From: Ectopseudomonas alcaliphila
GTDB lineage: Bacteria > Pseudomonadota > Gammaproteobacteria > Pseudomonadales > Pseudomonadaceae
Reading direction: 5' to 3'
Length of the DNA stretch: 64,000 nucleotides
NCBI RefSeq assembly: GCF_900101755.1
Contig: NZ_FNAE01000001.1
Coordinates: forward strand, 1-64,000
A program made the position numbers and the translations under genes. The notes under the pieces are model-generated. The model saw only the letters and a list, made by a program, of their open reading frames with translations. It was not told the DNA's origin and made no database searches. This document shows, one piece after another, positions 24,719 through 34,500 of this stretch. Numbering within the stretch: position 1 is the first letter of the stretch; each line of letters starts with the position of its first letter.

Positions 24719-25696
24719 ATGCAGCCCTCCCCCAACCTGGGCGCCGGCAGTCCCGGCGTCGAACGCAACACGCAAGCCTTTCTCGAAGCCTTGGCCGCCG
24801 GTGGTGGCACACCACTCGAACAACTACCGCCTGCGCAAGCGCGCGCCGTGCTGGTAGGCGCACAAGCCTCGGTCGAGGTCGATCTATCGGCCGTGGAAAC
24901 CCGCGAACACAGCATCGAGGCCGCCGGCCAGAGGCTGACGCTGGTGATAGTTCGTCCAGCGGGCAGCCAGGGCAGCCTGCCGGGCTTCATGTTCTTCCAC
25001 GGCGGTGGCTGGGTGCTGGGCGACTACCCCACCCATGCACGGCTGATCCGCGACCTGGTGGTGCACTCCGGCGCTGCGGCGATCTACGTCGATTACACCC
25101 CGTCGCCGGAAGCCAAGTACCCGACCGCCATCAACCAGGCCTACGCCGCGACCCAATGGGTCGCCGACAACGGCAGCCAGATCGGTGTCGACGGCTCGCG
25201 CCTGGCCGTGGCCGGCAACAGTGTCGGCGGCAACATGGCGGCCGTGGTAGCCCTGAAGGCCAAGGAAGCCGGTACACCGCAGCTGCGTTTCCAGCTGTTG
25301 CTGTGGCCGGTTACCGACGCCAGCTTCAACAACGCCTCCTACAACCAGTTCGCCGAGGGGCATTTTCTGACCCGCGCGATGATGGAGTGGTTCTGGGACA
25401 ACTACACCAGCGACCCGAAGCAGCGTCACGAAATCCACGCCTCGCCGCTGCGCGCCAGCCTGGAGCAGTTGCAAGGCCTGCCACCGGCTCTCGTGCAAAC
25501 CGCCGAGATGGACGTGCTGCGCGACGAAGGCGAAGCCTACGCCCGGCGTCTGGGCGCGGCGGGAGTCGCGGTCAGCGCCGTACGTTACAACGGCATGATC
25601 CATGACTACGGCCTGCTCAACGTGATTGCCGAGGTACCTGCGGTGCGCACTGCCATGCAGCAGGCCGGCGCGGTTTTGCGCGAACACCTGGCCTGA
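24719..25696 (+). CDS. HSL-family alpha/beta-hydrolase (cytoplasmic paralogue)
   Basis: A 325-residue esterase with HGGGW and GNSVGG (Ser168), Asp265 and His295. It aligns without gaps with the mature part of the secreted esterase at 429-1445 but lacks the signal peptide, so it should stay in the cytosol. DNA identity is very high from the HGGGW region onward (two mismatches in about 95 bases around 25450-25545) but much lower before it, which points to gene conversion or recent duplication. GAGGTG lies 7 bases before the ATG. It is first in a run of same-strand genes (hydrolase, monooxygenase, amidohydrolase, exporter) and may process an ester substrate for them. Confidence 0.85.
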   Translation: MQPSPNLGAGSPGVERNTQAFLEALAAGGGTPLEQLPPAQARAVLVGAQASVEVDLSAVETREHSIEAAGQRLTLVIVRPAGSQGSLPGFMFFHGGGWVLGDYPTHARLIRDLVVHSGAAAIYVDYTPSPEAKYPTAINQAYAATQWVADNGSQIGVDGSRLAVAGNSVGGNMAAVVALKAKEAGTPQLRFQLLLWPVTDASFNNASYNQFAEGHFLTRAMMEWFWDNYTSDPKQRHEIHASPLRASLEQLQGLPPALVQTAEMDVLRDEGEAYARRLGAAGVAVSAVRYNGMIHDYGLLNVIAEVPAVRTAMQQAGAVLREHLA

Positions 25697-25834
25697 GCGC
25701 CACAGCCCGATACCAGAACCGTAGTTCCATCCAATCCAGGCGGCGGCCGCTCTGCAATAGTCCTTTTCGCCTACCCGGCGGCAACGACCGACGGGATGCG
25801 TGCATCGTCTACCGCCCACCAACAGGTAACCGCT

Positions 25835-26521
25835 ATGAGCAATCCAAAAACCGAAGTCCTGACCCCGCACAACAGCCAGTTGATCTTCATCGACCAACAG
25901 CCGCAGATGGCCTTCGGCGTACAGAGCATCGACCGGCAAGCCCTGAAGAACAACACCGTGGGCCTGGCCAAGGCCGCCAAGATCTTCAACGTGCCGACCA
26001 TCATCACCACGGTCGAGACCGAAAGCTTCTCTGGCCACACCTACCCCGAGCTGCTCGCCGTGTTCCCTGACGCGCCGCTGCTCGAGCGCACCTCGATGAA
26101 CTCCTGGGACGACCAGAAAGTTCGCGACGCGCTGAAGAAGAACGGCCGCAACAAGATCATCGTCTCCGGCCTGTGGACCGAGGTGTGCAATACCACCTTC
26201 GCCCTCTCCGCCATGCATGACGCCGGCTACGAGATCTACATGGTCGCCGACGCTTCCGGCGGCACCTCGCAAGCCGCCCATGACTACTCCATGCAGCGCA
26301 TGATCCAGGCCGGCGTTGTACCGGTGACCTGGCAGCAGGTGCTGCTGGAATGGCAGCGCGACTGGAAGAACCGCGACACCTATGACGCCGTCATGGAGCT
26401 GGTCAAGGAGCACTCCGGCGCCTACGGCATGGGTGTGGACTACGCCTACACCATGGTGCACAAGGCGCCGGAGCGTGTGCAGCACGGCCCGACCCTGGCC
26501 CCCGTAGCGGCGCCCATCTGA
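25835..26521 (+). CDS. YcaC-like isochorismatase-family hydrolase
   Basis: A 228-residue cytosolic hydrolase. The core runs from LIFIDQQPQMAFGV (Asp near 19) to SGLWTEVCNTTFALSAMHDA (Cys nucleophile near 119), with ERTSMNSWDD between, as in YcaC-type proteins rather than true isochorismatases. The family usually hydrolyses amides or related C-N bonds; substrate unknown. The start ATG at 25835 is chosen for homology and the AGGTAA site. It is 138 bases after the esterase gene and 97 before the ABM gene, in the same direction. Confidence 0.85.
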   Translation: MSNPKTEVLTPHNSQLIFIDQQPQMAFGVQSIDRQALKNNTVGLAKAAKIFNVPTIITTVETESFSGHTYPELLAVFPDAPLLERTSMNSWDDQKVRDALKKNGRNKIIVSGLWTEVCNTTFALSAMHDAGYEIYMVADASGGTSQAAHDYSMQRMIQAGVVPVTWQQVLLEWQRDWKNRDTYDAVMELVKEHSGAYGMGVDYAYTMVHKAPERVQHGPTLAPVAAPI

Positions 26522-26618
26522 CCTCATGACGGCGGAAACGCCCTCGACTCGACCCGTGGCGCGCATCGGTGCGCGCCGCTGGCTCGAAAAAACCAAGGCC
26601 TCGAGCAGAGTCTCCAGC

Positions 26619-27197
26619 ATGAGCGAGACGCAAGCGGAAACCGTCACCCTGGTGGTGCGCCATCAGGTTCGCCCCAGCCACGTGCCACATTACGAGGCCT
26701 GGTTACGCCGCATCATCGCCACGGCCAGCCAATGCCCCGGCCACCTCGGTGTGGACGTGGTGCGCAGCCGTCAGCCCGGCGTGGCGCAGTTCACCTGCGT
26801 GCTGCGCTTCGCCAGCCTGCAGCAGCTGCAGAACTGGATCGAATCGGAACAACGCCGTCAGTTGATCGCCGAAGTCGAGCCGCTGCTACGTGCCGGCGAT
26901 CAGCTGGAAATAGCCGAGAACAAGGAATTCTGGTTCACGCCGGAAACCGCGCAGGCGCCGCCGCCCCGCTGGAAACAGGCCTGCGTCACCTTCCTGGTGA
27001 TCTTGCCACTGAGTCTGCTGGTGCCGCTGCTCTGGCAACCCCTGTTCCAGCGTATTCCCTGGTTCGGCGGCTACCTGCCGAGCAGCATCGTGATCACCCT
27101 GAGCATCGTCCTGCTCGTGGTGTACCTGTTCATGCCCATGGCCACGCGACTGTTCGCCGCCTGGCTGAACCCAACCGTAGACGAGGATCGACCATGA
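26619..27197 (+). CDS. ABM-domain protein with two C-terminal membrane helices
   Basis: About 192 residues. The N-terminal 100 residues form an ABM-type domain (TVTLVVRHQVRPSHVPHYEA; CPGHLGVDVVRSRQPG; FASLQQLQNWIESEQRR). Two membrane helices follow near 125-175 (FLVILPLSLLVPLLW and SIVITLSIVLLVVYLFMP), so it would be anchored with the domain on the cytosolic side. The start is uncertain: ATG 26619 fits homologues, while ATG 26526 would add a basic 31-residue extension. Its stop overlaps the amidohydrolase start by 4 bases (ATGA), showing translational coupling. It may oxidise or shield a reactive product of the pathway. Confidence 0.75.
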   Translation: MSETQAETVTLVVRHQVRPSHVPHYEAWLRRIIATASQCPGHLGVDVVRSRQPGVAQFTCVLRFASLQQLQNWIESEQRRQLIAEVEPLLRAGDQLEIAENKEFWFTPETAQAPPPRWKQACVTFLVILPLSLLVPLLWQPLFQRIPWFGGYLPSSIVITLSIVLLVVYLFMPMATRLFAAWLNPTVDEDRP

Positions 27198-29176
27198 GCC
27201 AGGACCCCTCCGACCCGAAACGCCGCCACTTTCTCGCCACCAGCAGCGTTCTCGGCGCCGCCGGGGCGCTGTGGTCCACCCTGCCCTTCGCCGCCATGGC
27301 CGGCGACTCATCCGCCAGTTCATCAGGAGGCAACATGAGTGCCGATCTCATTCTGTACAACGGTCGTCTGCACACGGTCGACCGGGAAAAACCGCAGGCC
27401 AGCGCCGTGGCCATCAAGGACGGGCGCTTCGTCGCCGTCGGCAGCGACGCCGAAGCCATGGCCATGCGCGGCGATGCCACCCGCGTGATCGACCTGCAGA
27501 AACGCACGGTGATCCCCGGCCTCAACGACTCGCACCTGCACCTGATTCGTGGCGGGCTCAACTACAACCTCGAGCTGCGCTGGGAAGGCGTGCCGTCGCT
27601 GGCCGATGCCCTGCGCATGCTCAAGGATCAGGCCGACCGTACGCCGACGCCGCAATGGGTGCGCGTGGTCGGTGGCTGGACCGAATTCCAGTTCGCCGAG
27701 AAACGTCTGCCGACCCTGGATGAGCTGAACAAGGCCGCACCGGACACCCCTGTATTCGTGCTGCACCTCTACGACCGTGCCCTGCTCAACCGCGCCGCAT
27801 TGCGCGCCGTCGGTTACGACAAGAACACACCGAACCCGCCCGGGGGCGAGATCCAGCGTGATGCCAGCGGCGAGCCCACCGGCATGCTGATCGCACGGCC
27901 CAATGCGCTGATTCTCTACGCCACCCTGGCCAAGGGACCGAAGCTGCCGCTGGAGTATCAGGTCAACTCCACCCGCCAGTTCATGCGTGAACTCAACCGC
28001 CTGGGCGTGACCAGCGCCATCGACGCCGGCGGCGGCTACCAGAACTACCCGGACGACTATCAGGTGATCCAGGAGCTGGCCGACAAGGATCAGCTCACCG
28101 TGCGCATCGCCTACAACCTGTTCACCCAGAAGCCCAAGGAAGAGCTGACCGACTTCAAGAACTGGACCAGCAGCGTCAAGCTGCACCAGGGCGATGATTT
28201 CCTCCGTCACAACGGTGCGGGCGAGATGCTGGTGTTCTCCGCTGCCGACTTCGAGGACTTTGTCGAACCGCGTCCGGACCTCGCACCGAGCATGGAGGCC
28301 GACCTGGAGCCGGTGGTGCGTCATCTGGTCGAGCAGCGCTGGCCGTTCCGCCTGCACGCCACCTACGACGAGTCCATCTCGCGCATGCTCGATGTGTTCG
28401 AGAAGGTCGACCGCGACATGCCGTTCAATGGCCTGCCCTGGCTGTTCGACCACGCCGAGACCATCAGCCCGCGCAATATCGAGCGGGTACGCGCGCTCGG
28501 CGGCGGCATCGCCATCCAGCACCGCATGGCCTTTCAGGGCGAATACTTCATCGACCGCTACGGCGCCAAGGCCGCCGAAGCCACCCCGCCGATCCAGCGC
28601 ATGCTGGCCGAAGGCATTCCGGTCGGCGGCGGCACCGACGCCACCCGCGTGGCCAGCTACAACCCCTGGACGGCGCTGTACTGGCTGGTCAGCGGCAAGA
28701 CGGTCGGCGGCACCACGCTCACCCCGCAAGGCCTGTCACGCAACACCGCGTTGCAGCTGTTCACCCACGGCAGCGCCTGGTTCTCCAGCGAACAGGGCAA
28801 GAAGGGCCAGATCAAGGTCGGGCAATTGGCCGATCTGGTGGCCTTGAGCGCGGACTTCTTCAGCGTCGAGGAAGAGCAGATCAAGTGGCTGGAATCGGTG
28901 CTCACCATCGTCGGCGGCAAGGTGGTGCATGGCACCGGCGAGTTCGACAAGCTCGCCCCACCCACGCTGCCGGTACTGCCGGACTGGTCGCCGGTGGCCA
29001 TGGTGCCCGGGCACTGGAAGCCGACAGCAGCCCCCATGGCCGCCAGCATCCACCAGTGCATCGGCGCCTGCGCCGTGCATCAGCACCAGCATGACCGCGC
29101 GCGTCGCAGCAGCATACCGGTGAGCGACCATCAGGGCTTCTGGGGCGCCTTCGGCTGCTCGTGCTTTGCGTTCTGA
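27194..29176 (+). CDS. Tat-exported amidohydrolase (YtcJ-like, metal-dependent)
   Basis: A 660-residue amidohydrolase 3 family enzyme. A Tat signal (KRRHFLATSSVLGAAGALW) begins the protein, so it acts in the periplasm. Seen: SADLILYNGRLHTVD opening the beta sandwich, VIPGLNDSHLHLIRGG with the HxH metal pair, PFRLHATYDESI, LFDHAETISPRNIERVRALG and GGGTDATRVASYNPW with the catalytic Asp. An unusual tail of about 50 residues after the enzyme domain is rich in Cys and His (HQCIGACAVHQHQHDR and GCSCF) and could bind metal. Substrate is probably an amide, carbamate or formamide. It starts inside the preceding ABM gene and ends 1 base before the exporter. Confidence 0.88.
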   Translation: MSQDPSDPKRRHFLATSSVLGAAGALWSTLPFAAMAGDSSASSSGGNMSADLILYNGRLHTVDREKPQASAVAIKDGRFVAVGSDAEAMAMRGDATRVIDLQKRTVIPGLNDSHLHLIRGGLNYNLELRWEGVPSLADALRMLKDQADRTPTPQWVRVVGGWTEFQFAEKRLPTLDELNKAAPDTPVFVLHLYDRALLNRAALRAVGYDKNTPNPPGGEIQRDASGEPTGMLIARPNALILYATLAKGPKLPLEYQVNSTRQFMRELNRLGVTSAIDAGGGYQNYPDDYQVIQELADKDQLTVRIAYNLFTQKPKEELTDFKNWTSSVKLHQGDDFLRHNGAGEMLVFSAADFEDFVEPRPDLAPSMEADLEPVVRHLVEQRWPFRLHATYDESISRMLDVFEKVDRDMPFNGLPWLFDHAETISPRNIERVRALGGGIAIQHRMAFQGEYFIDRYGAKAAEATPPIQRMLAEGIPVGGGTDATRVASYNPWTALYWLVSGKTVGGTTLTPQGLSRNTALQLFTHGSAWFSSEQGKKGQIKVGQLADLVALSADFFSVEEEQIKWLESVLTIVGGKVVHGTGEFDKLAPPTLPVLPDWSPVAMVPGHWKPTAAPMAASIHQCIGACAVHQHQHDRARRSSIPVSDHQGFWGAFGCSCFAF

Positions 29177-29177
29177 C

Positions 29178-30782
29178 ATGGCCAACGAAAAAGCCTCGCC
29201 GTGGGGCGCACTCAACCACAGCACGTTCCGCTGGCTATGGCTGGCCAGCATCGCCTCGAACATCGGCACCTGGATGCACGAGGTCGGTGCCGGCTGGCTG
29301 ATGACCGGCCTGTCGAGCAATCCCATGCACGTGGCCCTGGTACAGGTGGCAGGCTCCGCGCCGATGTTCCTTTTGGCGCTGCCGGCCGGCGCCATGGCCG
29401 ATATCGTCGACAAACGCCGCTATCTGCTCGGCGTGCAGCTGTGGATGGCGGCGGTGGCGACGCTGCTGGCCGTGCTTACCCTGCTCGGGCTGACCACGGT
29501 GTGGCTGCTGCTGGGCATGACCCTGGCCATGGGCGTCGGCACCGCGCTGATGATGCCGGCCTGGTCGGCGCTGACGCCGGAGCTGGTGAGCAAGCGCGAC
29601 CTGCCCTCGGCCATTGCCCTGTCCAGCCTCGGCATCAACGTCGCCCGCGCGCTCGGCCCGGCCATCGCCGGGTTGCTGGTCAGCTTGAGCGGCCCCTGGG
29701 CGACCTTCGCCCTCAACGCCCTGTCGTTCTTCGCGGTGATGGCGGTGCTGCTGACCTGGAAGCGCGAACGCCAGGTCGCTACCTTCCCGGCCGAACGCCT
29801 GCTGGGTGCCATGCGCGCCGGCTGGCGCTACAGCCGTGCTTCGAAGCCTTTGCAGGCCGTACTTGTGCGCGCGGCAGCGTTCTTCGTCGGCGCCAGCGCC
29901 GGCATGTCGCTGCTGCCGCTGATCGTACGTGGTGAATTGAACGGCAGCGCCAGCGACTTTGGCCTGCTGCTCGGTAGCGTCGGTATCGGCGCGGTGCTCG
30001 GCGCCATGCTGCTGCCCAAACTGCGTGAGCGCATCAGCGCCAACAAGCTGGTGGCCTTGGCCAGCGCGCTCTACGCACTGGTGCTGCTGGCCCTGGCCTG
30101 GGTGCGTGAGTTCGCCGTGCTGTTACCGGTGATGCTGCTCAGCGGTGCGGCGTGGATCGCCGTGCTGTCGAGCCTGCAGATCAGCGCGCAGACCTCGGTG
30201 CCGGACTGGGTGCGAGCCCGCGCGCTGTCGGTGTATATCCTGGTGTTCTTCGGCAGCATGGCCGCTGGCGGTGCGCTCTGGGGTTATGTCGCCAGCCAGG
30301 CAACGATTTCGCTCGCCCTGGTCGCCGCTGCAGGTTGCCTGGTGCTGGGCTTGCTGCTGACGCTGCATTTCCCACTGCCGGTAACCGAAAGCGAAGACCT
30401 CGCCCCGTCGCTGCACTGGCCTGCGCCGATCCTGGCTGACGAAGCCGATCTGGAACGCGGCCCAGTCATGGTCACGCTGCAGTACGACATCGCCACGGAG
30501 CATGCGAGCGAGTTCCGCCAGGCGATGACCGAGGTCGCCCGCATGCGCAGACGCAACGGCGCGTTCTCCTGGGGGCTGGTACAGAACAGCGAGAATCCAC
30601 GGCACTGGCAGGAGTTCTTCTTTGACGAATCCTGGCTCGAACACCTGCGTCATCACGGCCGGGTAACGCGTGCCGAGCAACGCATCGAGGCGGCGGCCAG
30701 GCATTTCCAGAACCCGGATGTGCCCGTGCACATCGAGCATTTTCTGATGCCAGCCAAGGATGTGCCCCATGCCACCCCCTGA
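29178..30782 (+). CDS. MFS exporter with fused C-terminal ABM-like domain
   Basis: A 534-residue inner-membrane transporter of the EntS/MFS_3 type. The first 400 residues give about 12 TM helices (FRWLWLASIASNIGTWMHEV; LALPAGAMADIVDKRRYLLG). The last 105 residues form a soluble ABM-like domain beginning VMVTLQYDIATEHASEF and ending HIEHFLMPA. That fusion is known in this transporter family. Gene spacing of 1 base from the amidohydrolase suggests export of the substrate or product of that enzyme. Confidence 0.87.
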   Translation: MANEKASPWGALNHSTFRWLWLASIASNIGTWMHEVGAGWLMTGLSSNPMHVALVQVAGSAPMFLLALPAGAMADIVDKRRYLLGVQLWMAAVATLLAVLTLLGLTTVWLLLGMTLAMGVGTALMMPAWSALTPELVSKRDLPSAIALSSLGINVARALGPAIAGLLVSLSGPWATFALNALSFFAVMAVLLTWKRERQVATFPAERLLGAMRAGWRYSRASKPLQAVLVRAAAFFVGASAGMSLLPLIVRGELNGSASDFGLLLGSVGIGAVLGAMLLPKLRERISANKLVALASALYALVLLALAWVREFAVLLPVMLLSGAAWIAVLSSLQISAQTSVPDWVRARALSVYILVFFGSMAAGGALWGYVASQATISLALVAAAGCLVLGLLLTLHFPLPVTESEDLAPSLHWPAPILADEADLERGPVMVTLQYDIATEHASEFRQAMTEVARMRRRNGAFSWGLVQNSENPRHWQEFFFDESWLEHLRHHGRVTRAEQRIEAAARHFQNPDVPVHIEHFLMPAKDVPHATP

Positions 30783-30826
30783 CGACGGCAACTGCCCGAA
30801 CCAGGGCGTGACCGGTTGAGTGCTAC

Positions 30827-31564
30827 ATGCCTCGTCACGCCCTGTTCATTCACGGTACCTGGCTCACACCAGCAATCTGGGAGCCGTTCCAGCGACGCTT
30901 CAGCGCCTGCGGTTATCGCTGCACGGCGCCGCCTTGGCCGGTCGCCCAGGGCGGTCGACAACCCGGCATCAGCACCCTCCTCGCCCACTACGAAACACTG
31001 GTACGCAGCCTGGAGCAGCCGCCCCTGCTGATTGGCCACGACCTCGGTGGTCTGCTGGTGCAACTTTTGCTCGACCGCGGCCTGGGCCAGGCCGGCATCG
31101 CCCTCGACCCACTGCCGCCACGCGCCGGTCTGCTGGGTTTCTGTAGCACCTGGCCATGGCTGTTGCCCTGGATGGGTTGGCGTAACCTTCTGTACATGAC
31201 ACCGCAGTATTTCGCGCGCAATATGGCGCAGACGCTGACACCTGCACAGCAAAGCGCCGCCTATGCACGTCACATTGTCCCGGCGCCCGGCCGGGTGTTC
31301 GTCGAGGCTGCGCTGGGCATCGGCAATGCTGTCGACTTCAGCAACGGCGAACGCGGGCCTCTGTTGTTGCTGGCGGCAGGCAATGCCCGCGTCGTTCGCG
31401 CCAGCGTGGTGGCCGCCCTCTATCATCGCCACCGGCGCTCGTCCGCCATTACCAGCTTCAAGCAGTTCCCCGGCTACAGCCACTGGCTGATCGCCGAACC
31501 CGGTTGGGAGAGAATTGCCGACTACAGCATCGAATGGGCTCAGAACCAAGTTGGACGCTTTTAG
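30827..31564 (+). CDS. Alpha/beta-hydrolase with Asp at the nucleophile elbow
   Basis: A 245-residue hydrolase: ALFIHGTWLTPAIW holds the oxyanion loop, LLIGHDLGGLLVQLLL the elbow with Asp instead of Ser, and YSHWLIAEPGW the catalytic His near the C terminus. An Asp nucleophile is typical of haloalkane dehalogenases and epoxide hydrolases, but the rest of the protein does not obviously match either, so the reaction is open. No signal peptide. It follows the exporter by 44 bases with a weak ribosome site and its 3' end overlaps the sensor kinase gene. Confidence 0.8.
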   Translation: MPRHALFIHGTWLTPAIWEPFQRRFSACGYRCTAPPWPVAQGGRQPGISTLLAHYETLVRSLEQPPLLIGHDLGGLLVQLLLDRGLGQAGIALDPLPPRAGLLGFCSTWPWLLPWMGWRNLLYMTPQYFARNMAQTLTPAQQSAAYARHIVPAPGRVFVEAALGIGNAVDFSNGERGPLLLLAAGNARVVRASVVAALYHRHRRSSAITSFKQFPGYSHWLIAEPGWERIADYSIEWAQNQVGRF

Positions 31565-34500
31565 ATCACACACCCCACAACCTCGCCTCGGCGTCATGGC
31601 AGGCCTGTTTTGCCTGGTGTTTTTCAGCACGCTCGCGCTGGCCGACAGAAGCGCTCTGGAGCAACAGCTGGAGCATCGGCGCTGGACGCTCAACGACAAC
31701 AGCCCCAGCCAGATCGGCGCGTTGGCCGAAGCCCACGACGGCTACCTGTGGCTGGGTACTCACGATTCCCTGTATAGCTTCGATGGCTTCGATTTCACCC
31801 GCTATCGCACGCCAGATGGCCGCGAACTGGGCATTGTGTCCAGCCTATTGGCCAGCAGCACCGGGCTTTGGGTCGGCCTGCGCAACGGTGGCGTCCACCT
31901 GATCGCATCGATGGAGGAACAACCCAGCAGCTTCGATCTCGCCCACGGCGTGATCTACGCCCTGGCGCAGACGGCAGATGGCAGCGTCTGGGCTGCCGCC
32001 AACGACGGCCTGATGCGTTTCGACGGCAAGCGCTGGCAGCAATTGGGCAGCGCGGAAGGCTTTATCGGCAAGAATGCCTTCAGCGTCTTCGTCGACAGCA
32101 GTGACCGCCTCTGGGTCGCCGACGAGCAGCGCCTCTACGTCCTGCCACCTGGCGCCCGGAAGCTGCAGGACACCGGCGTTCGCAGCCAACGCACTCGCCA
32201 GATAGCGCAAGCCGACGACGGCGCACTGTGGTTGATCGAGAGCGACCGCGAGGGCCTGCTGCACGTAAAGATCGATCAGCCGCAACTGCAGGCGACCCAC
32301 ATATTCATCGGCGAAGGAGCCAATGCCATACTGTTCGACCAGCATGGCTGCCTCTGGCTGAGCACCGCTGGCGGCGGTCTGCTGCACGTGTCCAGGCCCA
32401 ACGAATATGGCAGCGCCGGCTTCGATGATATCGAGCGGCTTTCTTCACGCGATGGTCTCAGCTCCGACTTCGCCCGGCCGCTGCTCGAAGATAGCGAGGG
32501 CAGCCTGTGGATCGGCACACAGAACGGCCTGGATCGGCTGCGCGAACGCCCTCTGCGTCCCGCAGGATTTCCGCCCCAGGCGCATAACCTGGCGATTGCC
32601 GCCGATGATGCCGGCAACCTCTGGGCCGCCAGCAGCAACCTACCGCTCATGCGCCTGAATGAGCATGGCCTGCATGAGCTGCCGCTGCGTACCCAGATCA
32701 CCGCAATCAGCACAGACCCTCGCGGCTCGGTCTGGCTGGCCGGATCCGAGGGTATCTGGCGCAGCACTGGCGAGGAGTTGGAAAAAGTCTCCGTCCTGCC
32801 GGTCGAGCATGATCTGGATTCCTCGGTGCGCACCCTGCTGATCGATAATCAGGGCGCGCTCTGGCTGTCGCTCAACCGTCAGGGCCTCTATGTGCTGCGC
32901 GATGGCGACTGGCAACAGCTTCCCGCCCCCAGCGAAGATCCGACGCAACTGATGCCGGTGAGCTCTGCGCTCGCCCCTGACGGCAGGCGTTGGTTCGGCT
33001 ATCGCAACAACCTGATCGTCAGCCATGACGAACAGGGCGAACGCCACTGGGGCAGCGCCGAAGGGCTGGATATTGGCCACGTGACGGCGATGGCTCATGC
33101 ACAGGGCCACAGCTGGTTCGGCGGCCAACGCGGCCTGGCGCGCTTCGATGGCAAGCGCTTCCAGAATCTGCCGCTAAGCGAGAGTGGTCTGTTCGATAAT
33201 CTCTACGCGATCATCCCGGTTACCGGCCCTCAGGGCGAAGACCTCTGGCTGCATGGCAAAGGTGGCGTCTTCCAGTTACCGGCCGAGGAGATCGCAAAGG
33301 CACTGAACGATCCCACGCATCATATCCATTACCGTACCTACGATCTGCAGGGCGGGCTCGCCAATGACCCACACCAGGTGCTCGCGTTGCCAACAGCGGT
33401 GCGCAGCAGCGATGGCCATCTGTGGTTCGTCACCCGCAACGGCGTGGCCGGCGTCAATCCGGATAAGGAGATACATCGCGACAAGCCGCCCAAGGTGCGT
33501 ATCGCCTCGCTACTGGCGGACGGTGCGAGCATCTCGTTGCAAACGCCGCCCACCCTGCCCGCAGACAGCCAACGCCTGGTCATCCACTACGGCGCCCTGA
33601 GCCTGTCCGCACCTGAGGGCCTGCATTTTCTCTATCGCCTCGATGGTTTCGACAGCGAATGGCATTCCGCCGGACGCCAACGCGAGGCGACCTATACCGG
33701 CCTGCCGGCCGGCGACTATCGCTTTCGCGTGCGCGCGCTCAATCAAAATGGCGTGGCCAGCGAGCAGGATGCCGAACTCAGGTTCAGCATCGACCAAGTG
33801 TTCTACCGCCATCCGCTATTCATCCTGGCCGTGGCATTGGTCGTACTGCTGACCCTGCACCTGCTCTATCGCAACAACATGCAGCGCGCGGCCGAACGCC
33901 TGCGCACACGCCTGGAAGAACGCCACGACGAGCGTGAGCGTATCGCCCGCGAGCTACACGACACCTTGCTGCAGGGCGTGCAAGGGCTGATGCTCCACGT
34001 GCAGGCCGCAGCGGATAGCCTGCCAGCCGATCAGCCGGCGCGAGACAAGCTGGAAAATGCCCTGGATCGTGCCGATCAGGTGATCGCCGAAGGTCGTGAA
34101 CGGGTGCGCAACCTGCGCCACGCCCATGAGGCCTCGAACGATCTGCCGCAGACGCTGCACGAGTTCGATCAATTGCACGAACATGCTGATACCGAATATC
34201 AGGTCGAGATCGCCGGCACACCCTGCGCCCTCCACCCAGTGGTGCATGACGAGCTCAGCCAACTGGCCCGCGAGGCGGTCAGCAATGCCTTTCGTCATGC
34301 CAGGGCTCGCCATGTCCGCGTGCGGCTGGATTACCACCCCCGGCAGTTTTCGCTGCGCGTGAGCGACGATGGCCACGGCTTGCTGGCCGAGTATCTGCAG
34401 GGCGCGGAGCCGGTCGATCACTGGGGCCTCAAGGGCATGTACGAACGCGCCGCCAAGATCGGCGGTACGCTGAATATCGACAGCGCCCCCGGCCAGGGCT

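Noticed and set aside
24884..26647. 587-codon minus-strand frame opposite the esterase and YcaC-like genes
   Set aside because: No start signal or domain; the plus strand carries two recognised enzymes there.
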